Source: Jaenimonas drosophilae (Eukaryota > Euglenozoa > Kinetoplastea > Trypanosomatida > Trypanosomatidae). Taken from it: a stretch of 11,160 bases of DNA. Below are positions 6,362 to 11,160 of this stretch, one piece after another. A model generated the notes under the pieces. The model was not told the DNA's origin, did not search any database, and saw only the letters and a program-made list of their open reading frames with translations. The position numbers and the translations under genes were made by a program. Positions within the stretch are counted from its first letter, which is position 1, and the number at the start of each line of letters is the position of its first letter. The stretch is from positions 1 to 11,160 of the forward strand of contig JASAON010001304.1 in assembly GCA_030849065.1 (NCBI GenBank), in the 5' to 3' direction.

Positions 6362-8404
6362 ATGCAGCAGGGATTCACCGCCAGTACCATCTCCCTTCCC
6401 ATCTTGGAAGAGGACCTCCACGGCCACGGTGACGACCCCCACCATCACCGCCAAGTTGCCAACACGGCAGAAGAAATTGTGGATCCACGCCATGTCCATC
6501 CAGACAGCCGTCGCCTCTACAAAGCCTGCGACGGCATGTTTGCCTGGACACGCTTCGTCCCACTCTTCGGTCCTGCCATTGAGTGTTATGGCCCAAGGTT
6601 TGTCTTCACATTGGACTTCACCGAGTTCATGAGCAAGGGCATGAGCTTCTCCCTCATGTACAACTCCTATCTTCCCATGTTCCTCTTTCGCTTCGGCTGC
6701 AATGCCATGGAGTTTCAGCGTCTCATGAACGTGTGCATGATGGGCCCTGCCATCAAGCCCTTCTCTGCCGTGCTGTCGGACACCTTTGCCATTTGCGGCT
6801 ACACCAAACGTTGGTTTCTGGTGGGTTCTGCCTTGGTCTCCGCCGTCTGCTGCGTCATCTTTGGTACCCTCCCTGCCAAGCACAGTAGTGCAGCCACTGG
6901 TGCCGCCCTCGCCTTCCTCTCTGGCTGGGGTCAGGCCAACCTGGACATTCTGTCCGAAGGCTTGTACAGCCGTCTCATGCGCCGCTTCCCTGGTGCCGGT
7001 CCTGCGCTGGTATCCTCCCTGTGGTGGTCTCTGAGCCTCGCTGGCATCATTGCCGCCGTTATTGTTGGACCCCTCTCAGAAGGTGGCATGGAGGCCGTTG
7101 GTGCCTACATTGCCAGCGCTTGCATGATTGTGGTGGTTCCCATCTTCGCCGTGAACCTCTTTGGTGAGGAGACCAATCAGGTGGAGCGCCGTGCTGATCG
7201 GCGTGCCATTCGCCTGCAGGCGAAGGCAGAACGGGCAGCACTGTACGCAGATGATCTCACTGATTCCGTTCTTCCATCGAAAACCCTTGAACTCAACAAG
7301 TCAGCAGAGCCTGCTGTTTCTGAACACACTGATGTGGTTGGCTTCTCCAACAACGTTATGGAGCCCTTCCGGTCAGCTGCGCAGGATGATGACAGTGACG
7401 ACGATGAGGTGGACATCCCCATCTACTGCGGTGGACTCATTGAGTTCAATCGTGAGGTACTCATGCGTACCAAGCCCCTTGCCATCTATGCCGCCACCAT
7501 GACGTTGGGTGTCATTGCCACTGTCGTTGTGACTATCAACGGTAGCAAATGGCCGCTCTTCGGTGTGGTTGTAAGTGTGTCCTCCATCCTCTGTGCCATG
7601 GGCTTCTGGGCACTTCCCCCAGTGGCCGCGAAGGCCAATGTCTTCACATTCCTCAACCAAGCCCTCTACGTCAACATTGCTGGTCCCCTACACACTTTCT
7701 ACACGGCAGAAGAAGACAAGTACCCTCCAGGTCCACACTTCTCCTTGTTCTTCTACATCACCACGTCTTCTGTGATTGCCTACGCTTCCATGATCCTTGG
7801 CGCCACCCTATTCCCCTACATCTTTGCCAAGCGCAGCTACCGTCTGGCATTCATCGTCACGATCTTTGCTGAGATTGTGGGTTCTGTCTTTGATCTGATC
7901 ATGGTGAAGCGCTGGAATGTGGATGTTGGTATCCCAGATCACTGGGTGTACATTTGGGGTGATGCGGTTGTGTACCAAATTGCGTACATGCTTGCCTGGA
8001 TGCCCATGGTGGTGCTGCTGTCTCAGTTGTGCCCTCGTGGCTCCGAGAGTATTGTGTACGCACTGCTGGCAGGTTTTGCCAACTTTGGTCAGCGTACGGC
8101 GGCGCAAATCGGTACTTTGTTGATGGACTTTGTATGGCCTGTGGACACCAGCGTTGTGCCCTATGACTTCTCCAACCTCCCCATCCTCATCATTGTGTGT
8201 CACCTCTGCATTCCAGTGCTGTTGCTTCCGCTGGCCTTCCTACTCATTCCTGGTGCCCGCATCTGTGATGAGCTTGATGTGGATGGCAATGTGATTGGTG
8301 AGAAGGGCAACACCGAGCGGGATCAGAAGCCAGTGAAGACCCAAGAGGACTCTGAGGAAGCCAGTTCACCTCTTCCCGACGATGCCACAGTGGCTGACCA
8401 CTAG
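6362..8404 (+). CDS. Folate/pteridine transporter (BT1 family), copy 3, intact
   Basis: The intact protein has 680 residues, starting MQQGFTASTISLPILEED and ending at TAG. The start matches copy 4 (MQQ) and lies 63 nt after the predicted acceptor. The layout is a polar His/Asp-rich N-terminus (1-53), KACDGMFAWTR (54-64), TM1 about 70-90, TM2 about 121-137, the motif KPFSAVLSDTFAICGYTKR (132-150) resembling the MFS A loop, TM3 151-171, TM4 178-198 with NLD/SEG (193-200), TM5 214-236, TM6 247-267, an acidic central loop (about 268-372), TM7 373-393, TM8 397-418, TM9 460-488, TM10 495-515, TM11 531-556 followed by LCPRGSESIVYALLAGFANFG (556-576), TM12 606-630, and a charged tail. Charged residues in membrane segments (D195, E199, E504, D511, D534) are candidates for substrate or proton binding. 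Known relatives carry folate, biopterin or S-adenosylmethionine across the plasma membrane; the substrate here is not determinable. Its 3' half switches between copy 1-like and copy 2-like stretches. Confidence 0.96.
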   Translation: MQQGFTASTISLPILEEDLHGHGDDPHHHRQVANTAEEIVDPRHVHPDSRRLYKACDGMFAWTRFVPLFGPAIECYGPRFVFTLDFTEFMSKGMSFSLMYNSYLPMFLFRFGCNAMEFQRLMNVCMMGPAIKPFSAVLSDTFAICGYTKRWFLVGSALVSAVCCVIFGTLPAKHSSAATGAALAFLSGWGQANLDILSEGLYSRLMRRFPGAGPALVSSLWWSLSLAGIIAAVIVGPLSEGGMEAVGAYIASACMIVVVPIFAVNLFGEETNQVERRADRRAIRLQAKAERAALYADDLTDSVLPSKTLELNKSAEPAVSEHTDVVGFSNNVMEPFRSAAQDDDSDDDEVDIPIYCGGLIEFNREVLMRTKPLAIYAATMTLGVIATVVVTINGSKWPLFGVVVSVSSILCAMGFWALPPVAAKANVFTFLNQALYVNIAGPLHTFYTAEEDKYPPGPHFSLFFYITTSSVIAYASMILGATLFPYIFAKRSYRLAFIVTIFAEIVGSVFDLIMVKRWNVDVGIPDHWVYIWGDAVVYQIAYMLAWMPMVVLLSQLCPRGSESIVYALLAGFANFGQRTAAQIGTLLMDFVWPVDTSVVPYDFSNLPILIIVCHLCIPVLLLPLAFLLIPGARICDELDVDGNVIGEKGNTERDQKPVKTQEDSEEASSPLPDDATVADH

Positions 8405-9403
8405 CATTGCAAAAAGTTCCGTTCCCTACCCCAATCCTCTCTTGCGTATCAAGCCGGGGTACGTTGCAGGCAGTAGCCATAATGGAAAGTATTCGCCGTA
8501 CCTTTCATTGTCCTCAGCCAATTAATGCAGACCATGATTCTGTCGTGCAGTGATGCAGACGCTGTGGAATAGAGTGGTCTGGGGAGAAAGGCATATCTGT
8601 ACTGTAAGATCGGCTATCAAGGGGGTTGTACATTTCATTGTAGGCGGGTTACGAGGATTTTCAGCAACTCGAGTTCACTTTTTCGTACCCAATGGGAACG
8701 AGCTCACACCGTCCCCCCTCCTCTTCCTGTACCTCTCTTTTGGTCGCCCTGTCGTCAACTTGTGAGACGGAACACAATACGTGGTCCTAATGTGTTTCTT
8801 TTTTTTTCTGTTTTGTGCGTTGCACGTTTCTTTTCATTTGAACATGTTATCCCCTACGTTCTTGCTGTTGTTGTGGATTATGACAGTATATTCGAATCCC
8901 ATTTATGCCTGCACTGCATACCTTCCGTTTGTTTCACGACCTCTCGCATTTGTTGTACGCCTCTCATTTCGCGGTTTGGTCTTATGTTGTTAACAATTAC
9001 TGTCTTTTCTTCCGTTTTGTGGCGTGATTCAACAAGTAATGGGTTCAGTTTCTTTTTTTTCGTGCGTGTGTATTTCCTGGGCACTTCCTCAGTTTAATTC
9101 TCACGACGTTCTTCACCTAGCGTGATGATGGGCAGATGAAAGCAACACTCTCATCGGGTCATTCCATTCTAAAACATCTCCTCCTCGTTGAGTCGTGAGA
9201 AGTTACGTGTCATGAAAGACGAGCGACATTCATCTCTCAGGGCCTACCCATCTCTCCCGTTGTTCGATTTGTTTGTTGTTCCAGCTCCACGTTTCTCCTC
9301 GTTTTTTTTTTTGCATGTCCTGATGCACAAACACACAAGGAGAAGAAAGAAGAATCGCATCAAAATACCATTTTGGGCAGTAAACAAGACACAGCCACCT
9401 CAT

Positions 9404-9453
9404 TTCAGTAACAGCGATTAGCACCAGCTTCAGTAACACTGATTAGCACCAGC
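9404..9453. repeat. 25-bp tandem direct duplication
   Basis: Two adjacent 25-base units (9404-9428 and 9429-9453) both begin TTCAGTAACA and end GATTAGCACCAGC. They differ at two adjacent bases (GC in the first, CT in the second). The duplication is absent from the other spacers. It looks like a recent slippage or duplication event in spacer DNA. Confidence 0.9.
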
Positions 9454-9686
9454 TAACCTCGTCATCTGAACCGCAAAGCCTGATACCGCTGACGACATTT
9501 TTTTTCCCCTTCTCTTTTTCTTACTTTCTTTTTATACGCACTTGTTGAGCGCTGAGGACGTTTTCCACACCTCTGCCCCATCATGAAACACGCTACGATG
9601 GTCCACCAACATTACCCATGCACACCACAGCATGCATTCACACCCCCATCACGCGAACATATTCTTCATGCCACTGAAATAGTACA

Positions 9687-9768
9687 CTTCTCTCCACACT
9701 CTCTCTGTTCGCCCGTCACACTAACGACTACTCACACAAAGCTTTACATCCCAATCACTCATCTTCAG
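9687..9768 (+). promoter_or_regulatory. Spliced-leader trans-splice acceptor region of copy 4
   Basis: A pyrimidine-rich stretch at 9687-9718 is followed by the first AG at 9740-9741 (AAAGCTTTACAT), which would give a 62-nt 5' UTR. A second AG in CTTCAG ends at 9768, giving 35 nt. Both distances match copy 3 almost exactly, and the bases after the first AG (CT-x-x-ACA) resemble those of copies 2 and 3. Confidence 0.65.
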
Positions 9769-9803
9769 TTACTCCTACCCAGTAGCCACCACCACCACCA
9801 ATC

Positions 9804-11160
9804 ATGCAGCAGAACCTCGCGGACAGTGCCATGTCCCTCCACATCATGGAGGATGTGTACTATGGTCACAGTGACAACCCTCGCCACCGTCAAGTTGCCA
9901 ACACGGCAGAAGAAATTGTGGAGCCACGTCCCGTCCATCCAGACAGTCATCGCCTCTATAAAGCCTGTGACGGCATGTTTGCCTGGACACGCTACGTCCC
10001 ACTCTTCGGTCCTGCCATTGAGTGTTATGGCCCAAAGTTTGTCTTCACACTGGACTTCACGGAGTTCATGAGCAAGGGCCTCAGTAGCAAACTGATGCGC
10101 AACTCCTTCCTCCCCATGTTCTTCTTTCGCTTTAATTGCACTGCCATGGAGTACCAACGCTTCGTCAACGTGGCCATGATGGGTTGGTCCATCAAGCCCT
10201 TCTCCGCCCTACTGTCTGACACCTTTGCCATTTTTGGCTACACCAAGCGTTGGTTCCTCGTCATGTCATCTTTGGTGGCTGCCATCTGCAACGTCATATT
10301 TGGTCTTCTGCCTGCAAAGCACAGCAGTGCTGCAACAGCTGCCGCCCTCGCCTTCCTCTCTGGCTTGGGTCAGGCCAACCTGGATATTCTGTCCGAAGGC
10401 CTCTACAGCCGCCTCATGCGTCAGTACCCCGCCGCCGGCCCTGCGCTGGTGTCGTCCCTGTGGTGGCTCTTCAGCGTCGCCGGCATCATTGCCGCCGTCA
10501 TTGTTGGACCCCTTTCGGATAGTGGTATGGAGACAGTTGGCCCCTTCATTTCTTCAGCGTGCATGATGGTGGTCGTTCCAATCTTTGCCCTGAACTTCTA
10601 CAACGAGCAGCCCAACCAAGTGGAGCGCCGTGCTGATCGCCGAGCCCTGCGACTTGAGGAGGAAGCCAAGAATGGAGGCAAGGCACAGCCCGGTGACGAT
10701 GTGAATTCAGATGACGTGATTGGCTTCTCCAACGCCGCTGGTGAGCCCTTTGATGCTGCAGAGCAGGAAGAAGAGGTGGACATCCCCATCTACTGTGGTG
10801 GTGCCATTGAGTTCAACCGTGAGGTACTCATGCGCACCAAGCCTCTCGCAGTCTACGCCGCTGTCATGACGGTGGGTGTCATTGCCACCGTCATTGTGAC
10901 CATCAACGGTAGCACATGGCCCCTGTTTGGAGTGTGCGTGGGTGTGTCCTCCATTCTCTGTGCCATGTCCTTCTGGGCCCTTTCACCCGTTACAGCCAAG
11001 GTCAACCTGTTCGCTTTCTTCAACTCCGCCCTGTACGTGAGTATTGGTGGTCCGTTGAGTATCTTCTTCACGGCAAACGAAGAACAATTCCCTGGAGGTC
11101 CGCACTTCTCCTTGTTCTTCTTCATCACCACTTCCTCCGTGATCGCATACATCGCAATGC
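9804..11160 (+). CDS. Folate/pteridine transporter (BT1 family), copy 4, 3' truncated by window edge
   Basis: From ATG 9804 the frame stays open to the right edge, giving 452 complete codons; the last aligns with Met477 in TM9 of copy 3, so TM10-TM12 and the tail are outside. The start MQQNLADSAMSLHIMED matches copy 3. The same order is seen: polar N-terminus (1-52), TM1-TM2, the A-like loop KPFSALLSDTFAIFGYTKRW (Phe where copies 2 and 3 have Cys), TM3-TM6, central loop, TM7-TM9. It is the most divergent copy. The central loop between QVERR and VDIPIY is 53 residues against 77 in copy 3, FGEETNQ reads YNEQPNQ, and TYALYV-type residues after TM8 change to NSALYVSIGGPLSIFFTANE. The N-terminal half alternates copy 3-like and copy 2-like DNA. 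The family role is a pterin/folate carrier; the shorter loop and changed exofacial segments could mean different regulation or substrate, which is inference. Confidence 0.94.
   Translation, partial: MQQNLADSAMSLHIMEDVYYGHSDNPRHRQVANTAEEIVEPRPVHPDSHRLYKACDGMFAWTRYVPLFGPAIECYGPKFVFTLDFTEFMSKGLSSKLMRNSFLPMFFFRFNCTAMEYQRFVNVAMMGWSIKPFSALLSDTFAIFGYTKRWFLVMSSLVAAICNVIFGLLPAKHSSAATAAALAFLSGLGQANLDILSEGLYSRLMRQYPAAGPALVSSLWWLFSVAGIIAAVIVGPLSDSGMETVGPFISSACMMVVVPIFALNFYNEQPNQVERRADRRALRLEEEAKNGGKAQPGDDVNSDDVIGFSNAAGEPFDAAEQEEEVDIPIYCGGAIEFNREVLMRTKPLAVYAAVMTVGVIATVIVTINGSTWPLFGVCVGVSSILCAMSFWALSPVTAKVNLFAFFNSALYVSIGGPLSIFFTANEEQFPGGPHFSLFFFITTSSVIAYIAM

Larger units (their letters stand above)
8405..9803. 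other. Spacer 3: 3' UTR of copy 3 and 5' flank of copy 4
   Basis: This 1399-base stretch has no supported gene. The shared blocks recur near 8518, 8748 and 8940; the second and third are about 100 bases closer to the stop than in the other spacers. T-rich tracts are frequent, including T11 at 9302-9312. It contains a unique 25-base tandem duplication at 9404-9453. The short frames around it are pyrimidine-driven and do not recur in the other spacers. Copy 3's poly(A) site is expected here. Confidence 0.85.
1..11160 (+). repeat. Tandem array of transporter genes, repeat unit about 3.5 kb
   Basis: Four paralogous genes and three intervening spacers repeat head to tail. Stop-to-stop distances are 3560 and 3506 bases, and start-to-start distances are 3492 and 3442 bases. 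Coding parts are near-identical over long runs, while spacers keep only short conserved blocks. Both ends of the window lie inside a gene, so more copies or copy remnants must lie outside. Arrays like this are typical of trypanosomatid chromosomes, where genes are transcribed polycistronically and copy number sets dosage. Reads from such arrays assemble poorly, which matters for the N at 3590. Confidence 0.95.

Noticed and set aside
8405..9803. Search of the spacers for retroelements, tRNA, CRISPR or insertion sequences
   Set aside because: No terminal repeats, transposase or reverse transcriptase motifs, cloverleaf pattern or regularly spaced repeats were seen in any of the three spacers.

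Overview
The window looks like nuclear DNA of a trypanosomatid protozoan, most likely a Trypanosoma; the species cannot be told from the sequence. The grounds are an array of intronless genes all on one strand, T- and pyrimidine-rich spacers of about 1.4-1.5 kb, a polypyrimidine tract followed by AG about 60 nt before each start codon (the spliced-leader acceptor layout), and a protein family that is expanded in kinetoplastids.

Layout: four tandem paralogues of one polytopic membrane transporter, all on the + strand. Copy 1 (1-1338) is cut at its 5' end by the window edge. Copy 2 (2870-4898) is complete except for a single N at 3590 that breaks the frame. Copy 3 (6362-8404) is intact at 680 residues. 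Copy 4 (9804 to the right edge) is cut at its 3' end. The repeat period is about 3.45-3.55 kb. Both window edges fall inside genes, so the array is larger than what is seen here. I recognise the family as the folate-biopterin transporters (FBT/BT1 family, major facilitator superfamily), often annotated 'pteridine transporter' in trypanosomes. Known members move folate, biopterin or S-adenosylmethionine, and I cannot assign the substrate of each copy.

The spacers (1339-2869, 4899-6361, 8405-9803) hold no gene that I can support. They are homologous but strongly diverged, and a few short blocks survive in all three at similar distances from the stop codon. They should contain the 3' UTR of one gene and the 5' UTR of the next.

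How the genes work together: trypanosomatids cannot make pterins, so a family of surface pterin/folate carriers feeds the reductases PTR1 and DHFR-TS. The four copies are nearly identical over much of their membrane core. They differ in the N-terminus, in the acidic central loop, in the extreme C-terminus and in patches around TM2-TM4. The patches alternate between copies, as expected of repeated gene conversion. I see no new enzyme or defence system. The points of interest are the mosaic structure, the loop differences, the conserved spacer blocks and the probably artefactual frame break at the N.
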